Assembly: GCA_964530345.1 (NCBI GenBank)
Contig: CAZGYJ010000182.1
Coordinates: forward strand, 1-5,438
From: JALSJK01 sp964530345
GTDB lineage: Bacteria; Pseudomonadota; Gammaproteobacteria; Methylococcales; Methylomonadaceae
Reading direction: 5' to 3'
DNA length: 5,438 nucleotides
This document shows positions 1 through 5,438 of the stretch, in pieces (the stretch's first letter is position 1; each line of letters begins with the position of its first letter). Below the pieces are notes generated by a model. The model did no database searches. It saw only the letters and a list, made by a program, of their open reading frames with translations, and was not told the origin of the DNA. The position numbers and the translations under genes were made by a program.

Positions 1-132
1 TAAGCTACTGATATTTAAAAATTTTAGTTAAATTAAATACGCTGAATAGTTACCAATTGATCAATATAGAAATATTGGAACCAGAGGAAGATCGTCTTTT
101 ATTTTGCCTACCAATCATCTGGTGGCTAAAAA

Positions 133-297
133 CCTGAATCCGTGACTTCATTACGGCACAGGAGGCAAGCTCTTGATTCATCACGGAATGAAAAAATGCC
201 ACGCTTAACCTAATAAGGGTGGAGCTAAGATTTTTTCAGGCCATGCTAAACCAAAAATCTTGCCCCCTGTTATCCGCATTGAAATCACGGATTCAGG
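133..297. mobile_element. MITE-like element with ~38-nt terminal inverted repeats
   Basis: The outer arms, 133-149 and 281-297, are inverted copies matching at 16 of 17 positions, and both ends read CCTGAATCCGTGA inward. The match resumes further in: 158-171 and 257-270 are inverted copies at 12 of 14 (ACAGGaGGCAAG against ACAGGgGGCAAG), with a 2-nt length difference between the blocks. Together this gives imperfect terminal repeats of about 38 nt around a core of roughly 85 nt. The core has no open reading frame able to encode a transposase. A third partial copy of the end motif (ATCACGGA, 180-187) lies inside. I find no clear target-site duplication in the flanks. What is seen is paired inverted ends on a short non-coding unit. 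That it is a non-autonomous transposon or an internally deleted insertion sequence is inference. The end sequence vaguely recalls IS1380-type ends, which I cannot confirm. Confidence 0.6.
227..261. repeat. Internal 9-bp hairpin in the MITE-like element
   Basis: AAGATTTTT (227-235) and AAAAATCTT (253-261) are perfect inverted copies around a 17-nt loop. The right arm overlaps the inner part of the right terminal repeat. No T-run follows the stem on the minus strand, so it is not a standard intrinsic terminator for the gene ending at 316, although transcripts leaving that gene would read through it. Confidence 0.5.
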
Positions 298-315
298 TGA
301 ACACTTAAAGTTTTT

Positions 316-906
316 TCATTGCTCCAATCCACAATTGGTCAGCGGGCTAGTATCTATAAATTCACGCTCACGTTCAACAATATCAGCATAAGGAAGCAGT
401 AGACCACCCGTAGTGAAGGCATCGGCATTTGCTGGAGCTTGTGTCCCACCTTGAGTTACCTCCAGAAATTTAGCAAAGTTTGCCACCCAAATGTGGGGTG
501 CAAGCTGATTGACTTTAGTTCTAATTTTGATGCGTCCTTTTTTATCTGCAGTTACGGGTTCACCAAGAAATTGAAAATGGCCATTGCATGATGGATCGAC
601 AAGTGCACCTGGCGAATCTGGTACGCCACGTTCAGGAATGGGCTCAAACCAATGATTAAGTATTACATACGTTTCTCCTGGCATTAGACCATTCACCTTG
701 ATTTTAACGTAATGCCTTGAGTTGATGGATCTTATTTCGGTGAATCCTCTGGCGTTGATGGCCTCAGGCGTATTGATTTTAAATTCATTACTGAAATTTA
801 CCCGCCGGAAAATAACACTACCATGATCAGCCTGTACAATATGAGGTATTGACAAAGTACTTATTACAATAGTTAGCAAGAATGCTTTTGAAATCAGTTT
901 TTTCAT
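316..906 (-). CDS. Small exported protein of unknown function
   Basis: I do not recognise this 196-residue protein. Its N-terminus is a clear Sec signal peptide: Lys-Lys at 2-3, a hydrophobic core at about 8-20, and a plausible signal peptidase I site after VQA (residues 24-26), leaving about 170 mature residues. There is no lipobox and no second membrane segment, so it is probably periplasmic or secreted. The mature part alternates hydrophobic and polar residues in strand-like blocks, with a GLMPGETY turn at 73-80, which suggests a beta-sandwich fold (inference). It has only two cysteines, C107 and C192, which could form a disulfide after export. The ATG at 904-906 is preceded by GGAG with an 8-nt spacer, which supports the start. 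The gene stands alone: its promoter region lies just past the oxidoreductase gene's stop and carries a LexA-like palindrome. An inverted-repeat element lies 18 bp beyond its own stop. Real gene: very likely. Function: unknown. Confidence 0.85.
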   Translation of the reverse strand: MKKLISKAFLLTIVISTLSIPHIVQADHGSVIFRRVNFSNEFKINTPEAINARGFTEIRSINSRHYVKIKVNGLMPGETYVILNHWFEPIPERGVPDSPGALVDPSCNGHFQFLGEPVTADKKGRIKIRTKVNQLAPHIWVANFAKFLEVTQGGTQAPANADAFTTGGLLLPYADIVEREREFIDTSPLTNCGLEQ

Positions 907-981
907 TTTTAAATCTCCATAATTCTAGGGAATGGGGTCATAATGAAAATAGTTGCATAAAAGGATTTACGCACTTTGGAT

Positions 982-1011
982 AATAGAGTCTGTACTAAAG
1001 CACAGTGTCAA
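982..1011 (-). promoter_or_regulatory. Putative sigma-70 promoter of the exported-protein gene
   Basis: On the minus strand a perfect -35 box TTGACA (1011-1006) is followed after 18 nt by TCTATT (987-982) as a weak -10. A TATTAT at 985-980 is closer to consensus but 20 nt away. Transcription would start near 975, giving a 5' untranslated leader of about 70 nt before the ATG at 906. The -35 lies only 3 nt beyond the stop codon of the oxidoreductase gene, so this gene can be transcribed independently of it. Confidence 0.5.
990..1005. promoter_or_regulatory. LexA-like operator, CTGT-N8-ACAG
   Basis: The 16-nt site reads CTGTGCTTTAGTACAG on the minus strand. It has the exact CTGT-N8-ACAG spacing of the gammaproteobacterial SOS box and near-perfect dyad symmetry (CTGTGC against GTACAG, one G:T position). 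It fills the spacer directly after the TTGACA -35 box, where a bound repressor would block RNA polymerase. Against it, the central 8 nt are poor in the alternating A/T of strong SOS boxes, and some low-GC gammaproteobacteria, Legionella among them, are reported to lack LexA. Another dimeric repressor could use the same palindrome. Confidence 0.4.
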
Positions 1012-1014
1012 GCA

Positions 1015-1980
1015 TTATCTTTGTAAAATTTGTTCCATTACCCAAGCTGTCCGAGTAGCAGTATTTCCATTACTGGGGCAATTTCCGATACCATTTAGTT
1101 GATCGACAATAGTTTGAATTAACGGCTGTTGCACATGCTCTGGGTGATCGATTGAAAATTCCAGTAAACCCGTGTCAGTTATCAAACGAATAGCTTCAGT
1201 GCCAAATGAAGAAAACATGAGTTTTCCTCGGTCTCCGATAATTTCAGTCTGATCTTGTCTTTGAAAGCTGTTGAAACTCCATAATCCTGTTCCCTGAATG
1301 CCTGACGCAAAGCTAAAACTTGCACTGACAGTATCTTCAGCAGGATACTGGTTCCCGATATTACTGGTATATCCTGAAACGCTTTCAATGGGTCCAAGCA
1401 TAAAATCCAGATAATCCAGGATATGACAGGCCAGATCCATAAAAAAACCACCGCCAGATATTTCCGGGATCACGCGCCAAGGCAAGGGGGTTTCTGGGGC
1501 ATGGTTAAAAGGCCGGGTGAAAATTATATTAACCGCTTGTATTTTTCCAATAACGCCAGAGTCTAATAACGATTTGATTTTCAAAAACCGGGGTAGGGCG
1601 CGGCGGTAATAAGCGACAAATAGAGGAACCTTGGCTAGTTCACAGGCATCCACCATCTTCTGAGATTGCTGATAATTTAATGACATTGGTTTTTCTACAT
1701 AAACGGGTTTGCCGGCTTTGGCAACTTCCAGAACATAGTCATGGTGCTTGTGCGGTGGCGTGGCGATATAAACTGCGTCAACTTCAGGATCATGAATCAG
1801 TTCCTGGCTGTTTGAATAGAATTTGGCAACAGCATGACGCCGTGCATAATCCGCTGCCAAATCTTTATTCCTGCGCATGACTGCAACCAGTTTGGAATGA
1901 TTGGCTTTTTGAAATCCGGGGCCGCTTTTTACTTCAGTCACCTGGCCGCAGCCGATAATGCCCCAACGAATATTTTTCAA
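1015..1980 (-). CDS. Gfo/Idh/MocA-family NAD(P)-dependent oxidoreductase
   Basis: A 321-residue soluble dehydrogenase, a normal full length for the family, which oxidises or reduces sugars, inositols and related polyols with NAD(P). The N-terminal Rossmann fold shows the dinucleotide-binding GCGQV (residues 10-14), the ATPPHKHHDY segment (73-82) and the family-defining EKP motif (E96-K97-P98). The C-terminal alpha/beta domain has GGG at 176-178 followed by D182, H186 and D189, matching the family's GGGxxxDxxxHxxD catalytic region. The family motif is often DxGxH, and here the middle residue is Ala184. The start is TTG (1980-1978): an in-frame TAA lies upstream and the next in-frame ATG (residue 35) would delete the nucleotide-binding loop. 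The gene is divergent from nnr. No sugar-metabolism gene sits nearby, so the substrate cannot be named. Family assignment is strong, specificity unknown. Confidence 0.92.
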   Translation of the reverse strand: MKNIRWGIIGCGQVTEVKSGPGFQKANHSKLVAVMRRNKDLAADYARRHAVAKFYSNSQELIHDPEVDAVYIATPPHKHHDYVLEVAKAGKPVYVEKPMSLNYQQSQKMVDACELAKVPLFVAYYRRALPRFLKIKSLLDSGVIGKIQAVNIIFTRPFNHAPETPLPWRVIPEISGGGFFMDLACHILDYLDFMLGPIESVSGYTSNIGNQYPAEDTVSASFSFASGIQGTGLWSFNSFQRQDQTEIIGDRGKLMFSSFGTEAIRLITDTGLLEFSIDHPEHVQQPLIQTIVDQLNGIGNCPSNGNTATRTAWVMEQILQR

Positions 1981-1986
1981 TGATTT

Positions 1987-1991
1987 TCCTT
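1987..1991 (-). promoter_or_regulatory. Ribosome binding site supporting the TTG start
   Basis: On the minus strand AAGGA lies 6 nt before the TTG at 1980, a standard Shine-Dalgarno distance. Together with the in-frame stop upstream, this fixes the unusual TTG as the start of the oxidoreductase gene. Confidence 0.75.
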
Positions 1992-1998
1992 GTAAGTT

Positions 1999-2027
1999 TT
2001 GCCTTTACCAAAAAGACTCAATAAAAT
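1999..2027 (+). promoter_or_regulatory. Putative promoter of the nnr-tsaE operon
   Basis: TTGCCT (1999-2004) and TAAAAT (2022-2027) are separated by 17 nt, a reasonable sigma-70 pair within the 72-bp gap between the oxidoreductase start (1980) and the preferred nnr start (2053). The predicted transcript start near 2034 lies after the ATG at 2026, which favours the ATG at 2053 as the nnr start. Confidence 0.4.
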
Positions 2028-2052
2028 GAAATTTTGGAACCCAGAAATTATC

Positions 2053-3525
2053 ATGCCAAAATTACCCGAAAATCTCTACCGCGTTGAACAAGTCAGGGAG
2101 CTTGATCGGATTGCCATACAGGAATTTGGTATTCCCGGATATGAACTGATGAACCGCGCTGCCATGGCAAGTTTCCGAATCATTCGCATGAATTGGCGAG
2201 AAATCGATGGTGTAGCTATCTTTTGTGGGTCTGGAAACAATGCGGGCGACGGTTATGTGCTAGCCCGGTTAATGATGGAAGCCAGAATGGGTGTGGTTGT
2301 CCATGCTGTTGCGCCACCAAGTCAACTCAAAGGCGATGCGCTGGATGCTTTTCAGGACTATCAGGCGATTGGCGGTAAGACCATTGATTTTCATCCAAGT
2401 ATTGAATATTCGGCAAACACTTTAATTGATGCTATTTTGGGTACTGGAGTCAATCGTGAGGTAACAGGTCGTTTTGCCGAGGCAATTGAAACCATCAATC
2501 AAGCTGGTAAAACCGTCATTTCACTTGATATCCCATCCGGATTAAATGCAGATACCGGAGTCAAAATGGGCGAGGCAGTTTGCGCAAATGCCACAATTAC
2601 ATTTATTGGTTTAAAACAAGGCATTTTTACCGGGGATGCTCCAGATTGTTGTGGGGAAATTTATTTTTCCTCTTTAGATGTCCCTGAGGATCTTTATCCG
2701 AAAGTGCCAACCACAACGACGTTGATGAAAGATCCGGATTTCCAGCACCGGAAACGCTGTGCACATAAGGGAAAATTTGGTCATGTACTGGTTGTTGGAG
2801 GAAGTCATGGTTTTTCCGGCGCTGCTCGATTATCAGGTGAGGCAGCTGCCAGAATCGGAGCAGGGCTGGTGAGTATTGCAACCCAGCCAGAGCATGCAGG
2901 ATATATGAATGTCATGGTGCCCGAATTAATGTGTCATGGCGTGGATAACCAGCAACAATTGCAGGCATTAATACAAAAAGCGACTGTGATTGTTATTGGT
3001 CCGGGCTTGGGCCAAAGCAAATGGGCAAAGGAGCTTTGGCAGCAGGTGATGGCAACTGAGGATAAACTGCTGGTCGTCGATGCAGATGCTTTGAATTTAC
3101 TTGCCAAAAACGTGCAATATAAAAGTAACTGGATATTAACGCCACATCCAGGAGAAGCAGCAAGACTGTTAGGATGTACGACATCGGATATTCACTGTGA
3201 CCGATTTGCGGCGGTTTCAGCAATCCAGAAAAAATTTGGCGGTTGTTGTGTATTGAAAGGAGCGGGGTCATTAATTACCGATGGTAAGAGTATTTTAGTT
3301 TCAACAACGGGAAATCCTGGTATGGCATCCGGGGGAATGGGCGATGTTTTGACTGGCGTCATCGCTGGATTGTTAGCGCAAGGTATGGGACATTATCAGG
3401 CAACGGCAAGTAGCGTTTATTTACATGGCAAGGCGGCCGATCAAGCTGCTGAAGAATTCGGAGAAAGAGGGATGTTGGCCAGTGATTTAATGGTTTATTT
3501 AAGACAACTGGTTAATCCAAAATGA
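2053..3525 (+). CDS. nnr: Bifunctional NAD(P)HX epimerase / ADP-dependent NAD(P)HX dehydratase
   Basis: Metabolite-repair enzyme of 490 residues. The N-terminal half (YjeF_N, NnrE) interconverts R- and S-NAD(P)HX. The C-terminal half (carbohydrate-kinase-like, NnrD) dehydrates S-NAD(P)HX back to NAD(P)H using ADP (E. coli YjeF/Nnr). Epimerase motifs, numbered from the ATG at 2053, are GSGNNAGDGYVLAR (59-72), DAILGTG (126-132) and SLDIPSGLNADTG (157-169). Dehydratase motifs are HKGKFGHVLVVGGS (238-251), GPGLG (316-320), DADALN (343-348), TPHPGEAARLL (363-373), and NPGMASGG with GMGDVLTG (421-435), where D431 is the expected catalytic aspartate. Both halves look intact. In-frame starts also exist at 2026 (ATG) and 1999 (TTG). 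I prefer 2053 because the encoded protein begins close to the conserved YRVEQVRELD segment and the 2026 ATG overlaps the likely -10 box. Its ribosome site is weak (GGAA, 13 nt upstream). The stop overlaps the tsaE start, implying translational coupling. Confidence 0.95.
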   Translation: MPKLPENLYRVEQVRELDRIAIQEFGIPGYELMNRAAMASFRIIRMNWREIDGVAIFCGSGNNAGDGYVLARLMMEARMGVVVHAVAPPSQLKGDALDAFQDYQAIGGKTIDFHPSIEYSANTLIDAILGTGVNREVTGRFAEAIETINQAGKTVISLDIPSGLNADTGVKMGEAVCANATITFIGLKQGIFTGDAPDCCGEIYFSSLDVPEDLYPKVPTTTTLMKDPDFQHRKRCAHKGKFGHVLVVGGSHGFSGAARLSGEAAARIGAGLVSIATQPEHAGYMNVMVPELMCHGVDNQQQLQALIQKATVIVIGPGLGQSKWAKELWQQVMATEDKLLVVDADALNLLAKNVQYKSNWILTPHPGEAARLLGCTTSDIHCDRFAAVSAIQKKFGGCCVLKGAGSLITDGKSILVSTTGNPGMASGGMGDVLTGVIAGLLAQGMGHYQATASSVYLHGKAADQAAEEFGERGMLASDLMVYLRQLVNPK

Positions 3526-3935
3526 CCATCGTTTTATCTTCAGAGCAAGAAACAGAGGCTTTTGGCGCGCAGCTTTGGCAGGAATTACCAGATCATTGTA
3601 TGGTGTTTTTAAGTGGTACTCTGGGTGCCGGGAAAACCACTTTGGTAAGAGGCTTTTTACGTGCCGGCGGCTACCAAGGCGCAGTTAAAAGTCCAACTTA
3701 TACAATAGTTGAAGAGTATGAATTAAATAATCGGTTAATCTATCATTTTGACCTGTATCGTTTAAAAGATCCGGAAGAATTGGAATGGATCGGAATTCAG
3801 GACTATTTTGCAGAAAAATCCATCTGTTTTATTGAATGGCCAGAAATGGGGGAAGGTATGTTGCCCGATGCGGATATGGTTATTATTTTTAATGTAGAAG
3901 AACAGCATCGTGTCCTTGATATTCAGAAAAAATAA
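3522..3935 (+). CDS. tsaE: tRNA t6A37 threonylcarbamoyladenosine biosynthesis ATPase TsaE
   Basis: A cytoplasmic P-loop ATPase of 137 residues, slightly shorter than E. coli TsaE (YjeE, about 153). It works with TsaD and TsaB to install N6-threonylcarbamoyl on A37 of tRNAs reading ANN codons. The Walker A loop GTLGAGKTT lies at residues 32-40, with K38 and T39 as the nucleotide-binding pair. Most homologues have GDLGAGKT, so Thr33 replaces the usual Asp. SPTY at 57-60 (switch region), HFDLYRL at 75-81 and IEWPE at 104-108 are family signatures, all in order. The ATG overlaps the nnr stop as ATGA, the usual arrangement in the yjeF-yjeE cluster. No obvious hairpin terminator follows it before amiB. 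Confidence 0.96.
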   Translation: MTIVLSSEQETEAFGAQLWQELPDHCMVFLSGTLGAGKTTLVRGFLRAGGYQGAVKSPTYTIVEEYELNNRLIYHFDLYRLKDPEELEWIGIQDYFAEKSICFIEWPEMGEGMLPDADMVIIFNVEEQHRVLDIQKK

Positions 3936-4031
3936 AAGCATTATGATTGACAGGAAATATCTTACACAATTTTCAGAAATAACTGGCATTCAAAAATGTT
4001 CAACTATAAATTATGAAAAACAAGAGCATAC

Positions 4032-4040
4032 TGCTATAAT
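4032..4040 (+). promoter_or_regulatory. Extended -10 promoter of amiB
   Basis: TGCTATAAT (4032-4040) is a perfect extended -10 element, TGnTATAAT. The sequence 17-18 nt upstream (TATGAA or TTATGA, near 4011-4017) is a poor -35, as is common for extended -10 promoters. Transcription would begin near 4047, about 25 nt before the amiB ATG. The 136-bp tsaE-amiB gap therefore probably gives amiB its own transcription in addition to read-through from nnr-tsaE. Confidence 0.6.
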
Positions 4041-4071
4041 TTAATTAAAAACATTATAACAGGGTGATGGC

Positions 4072-5438
4072 ATGCGAAGACTGTTGATTTTCTTCAGTTT
4101 TTTGTTTCTATTGAGTTTGTCGGGACAGCTTGCTGCAAAGCAGGCTTATGTTAAAGCGCTTCGATTTTGGACAGCGCCTGAATCGACGCGCCTGGTTTTT
4201 GATTTATCAAATAGTGCATCCTATCGTGTTTTTACCTTGGACAATCCAAGACGGCTGGTTATCGATTTAAAAAATTCTCGTAAAACCAGGAGTTTAATTC
4301 AGCCTCCTGTCAATCATGCAGTTATTTCAAGTATTCGTAGTGCTCCAAGGCATAAAAGAGACCTACGAATTGTTATTGATTTAAAAAAACCTGTCGCGCC
4401 CAAAAGTCAGATTTTACCACCCAATAAAAAATATGGTTATCGTCTGGTCATTGATTTGAACCATCATATCAAAACCCAATTAAAAACTACGACGAAAGCT
4501 AAAAACAAGGTCAAGATTAGAAAATATGCGACCAAAACTATTGCAAGAATCGCGAAAAAGAAAACAATATCCCCGGTAAAAACAATTGGCAGCAAGCAGT
4601 CAAAACAACTTGTGATTGCAATTGATGCCGGTCATGGCGGCGAAGATGCAGGGGCGATTGGACCAAGAAAGACCAAAGAAAAAAAAGTGGTTTTTGCCAT
4701 TGCAAAAAAATTGCAGCGGTTAATTCGTAATCACCCAAGAATGAAGCCGGTCATGATACGCAAAGGTGATTATTATGTCGGCCTTAGGCAGCGAATGAAA
4801 CTTGCCAGAAAAGCGAAAGCAGATTTGTTTATTTCAATCCACGCTGATGCTTTCAGGAACAGAAAGGTTAAGGGAGCTTCGGTATTTGCTTTGTCTAACA
4901 AGGGAGCAACAAGTGAAATGGCTCGGTGGTTGGCCAAGCATGAAAATGCTGCTGATTTAGTCGGCGGGGTCAGTTTGGATGATAAAAGTGATGTACTGAA
5001 AACAGTGCTTTTGGATTTGTCGCAAACGGCAACCCGCGATGCCAGTTATGAAGTTGCCGAGAAGGTGTTAAGAAATTTTCGTTCTATCGGAAAGCTGCAT
5101 TCACATTCTGTTCAAAAAGCCGGGTTTATGGTTTTAAAATCGCCCGATATTCCTTCAATATTAGTAGAAACTGCTTTTATTTCTAATCCCCAGGAAGAAA
5201 GGAAATTGCGTAGCTCCAAATACCAACAAAAAATGGCCAAGGCTATATACCGCGGTATTCTTGACTATTTTCAATACAGTGCCCCTGTTGGTATCCGCAT
5301 GGCAGCGACAACAAAGCATAAGATTTCCCGCGGCGAAACATTATCCGAGATTGCCTTACAATATGGCGTCAGTATGAAACAACTGCGCTCGTTAAATAAA
5401 ATTGCTGGAAACAAAATTCGTATCGGCCAGGTTTTATC
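4072..5438 (+). CDS. amiB: N-acetylmuramoyl-L-alanine amidase AmiB (3' end beyond window)
   Basis: Zinc amidase that cleaves the bond between MurNAc and the stem peptide of peptidoglycan, exported to split the septum. The frame is open for 455 codons to the window edge, with no stop. The ATG at 4072 follows AGGG (4061-4064). A Sec signal peptide covers about residues 1-22 (Arg-Arg, then a Phe/Leu-rich core, ending near LAA). An AMIN domain (about 26-130), which targets such amidases to the septum, has repeated RLVxDL-type strands (40-45, 61-66, 124-129). A Lys/Arg-rich linker (about 134-179) leads to the Amidase_3 domain from 181. Expected zinc ligands are H188 (DAGHGG), E203 (KEKKVV) and H257 (SIHADAF), and E366 (VETAFISNP) is the expected catalytic glutamate. 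Residues 287-300 (LAKHENAADLVGGV) match the autoinhibitory helix region of EnvC/NlpD-controlled amidases. A LysM peptidoglycan-binding domain begins at about 416 and is cut by the window end. AmiC-like paralogues share the catalytic domain, but the LysM tail and gene order favour AmiB. Confidence 0.95.
   Translation, partial: MRRLLIFFSFLFLLSLSGQLAAKQAYVKALRFWTAPESTRLVFDLSNSASYRVFTLDNPRRLVIDLKNSRKTRSLIQPPVNHAVISSIRSAPRHKRDLRIVIDLKKPVAPKSQILPPNKKYGYRLVIDLNHHIKTQLKTTTKAKNKVKIRKYATKTIARIAKKKTISPVKTIGSKQSKQLVIAIDAGHGGEDAGAIGPRKTKEKKVVFAIAKKLQRLIRNHPRMKPVMIRKGDYYVGLRQRMKLARKAKADLFISIHADAFRNRKVKGASVFALSNKGATSEMARWLAKHENAADLVGGVSLDDKSDVLKTVLLDLSQTATRDASYEVAEKVLRNFRSIGKLHSHSVQKAGFMVLKSPDIPSILVETAFISNPQEERKLRSSKYQQKMAKAIYRGILDYFQYSAPVGIRMAATTKHKISRGETLSEIALQYGVSMKQLRSLNKIAGNKIRIGQVL

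Larger units (their letters stand above)
1..315. other. Gene-free left flank
   Basis: No credible coding frame crosses this stretch on either strand, and nothing resembles a tRNA or rRNA. Positions 1-132 are AT-rich. They contain two small inverted repeats: CAATAT/ATATTG (62-67 with 72-77, 4-nt loop) and GCCtACCA/TGGTGGC (106-113 with 120-126, one bulged T, 6-nt loop). Neither is followed by a T-run on either strand, so I do not call them terminators. Positions 133-297 are the inverted-repeat element listed separately. The last 18 bases separate that element from the stop codon of the exported-protein gene. Any gene to the left lies outside the window. Confidence 0.7.

Noticed and set aside
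106..126. GCCtACCA/TGGTGGC hairpin as a terminator
   Set aside because: The T-rich tract lies before the hairpin on the plus strand, and no T-run follows the stem in either direction.
1..315. CRISPR array, tRNA or attachment site in the left flank
   Set aside because: There are no regularly spaced direct repeats, no cloverleaf and no recombinase gene. The only clear repeats are the inverted arms of the 165-bp element.
990..1005. The CTGT-N8-ACAG palindrome as a terminator of the oxidoreductase gene
   Set aside because: The stem is only 6 bp with a G:T pair and no T-run follows on the minus strand, so it does not fit an intrinsic terminator.
1182..1451. Open frame on the minus strand inside the oxidoreductase gene
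   Set aside because: It overlaps the clear Gfo/Idh/MocA gene in another frame, has low-complexity hydrophobic content and has no supporting ribosome site or family match.
2627..3271. Two minus-strand open frames (2627-2881 and 2993-3271) antisense to nnr
   Set aside because: They lie within the conserved NnrD domain coding sequence and look like chance antisense frames with no recognisable product.
3947..3952. TTGACA in the tsaE-amiB gap as a -35 box for amiB
   Set aside because: No acceptable -10 lies 16-18 nt downstream. The extended -10 at 4032-4040 is a better promoter.
3762..3989. Minus-strand open frame covering the end of tsaE and the following gap
   Set aside because: It is Phe/Ile-rich, antisense to well-conserved TsaE coding sequence, and shows no recognisable domain.
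4035..4058. Inverted repeat TATAAT / ATTATA around the amiB -10
   Set aside because: It consists only of A and T with a 12-nt AT-rich loop, is expected by chance in such sequence, and is not a stable hairpin.
4538..4738. Minus-strand open frame antisense to amiB
   Set aside because: It covers the conserved zinc-binding region of the amidase on the opposite strand, so coding on the plus strand explains the open frame.

Overview
The window reads as chromosomal DNA from a low-GC (about 40% by eye) gammaproteobacterium. The main evidence is the gene order nnr (yjeF) - tsaE (yjeE) - amiB, the start of the conserved yjeF-yjeE-amiB-mutL-miaA-hfq cluster of E. coli and relatives. Protein style and base composition would suit a Legionella-like lineage, but that placement is a guess. 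Most of the window is ordinary core genome. The left 1 kb is more accessory in character.

Layout. Positions 1-315 carry no gene. They hold a 165-bp element (133-297) bounded by imperfect terminal inverted repeats of about 38 nt, which looks like a MITE or a solo insertion-sequence remnant. It ends 18 bp past the stop codon of a minus-strand gene (316-906) for a small exported protein of unknown function. That gene's upstream gap contains a TTGACA -35 box and a CTGT-N8-ACAG palindrome, the geometry of a gammaproteobacterial LexA (SOS) box. Next, also on the minus strand, is a Gfo/Idh/MocA-family NAD(P)-dependent oxidoreductase (1015-1980) with a TTG start.

The plus-strand genes begin about 70 bp away, divergently. 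They are the bifunctional NAD(P)HX epimerase/dehydratase nnr (about 2053-3525), tsaE (3522-3935, overlapping nnr by ATGA), and, after a 136-bp gap with its own extended -10 promoter, amiB (4072 to the window end, 3' truncated). amiB encodes an exported N-acetylmuramoyl-L-alanine amidase with AMIN, Amidase_3 and the start of a LysM domain.

How the genes work together: nnr repairs damaged NAD(P)H, tsaE supports tRNA t6A37 synthesis, and amiB splits septal peptidoglycan during daughter-cell separation. These are separate housekeeping jobs in a conserved cluster, not one pathway. I see no sign of a new multi-gene system. The points most worth a second look are the 165-bp inverted-repeat element and the LexA-like operator in front of the uncharacterised exported protein.
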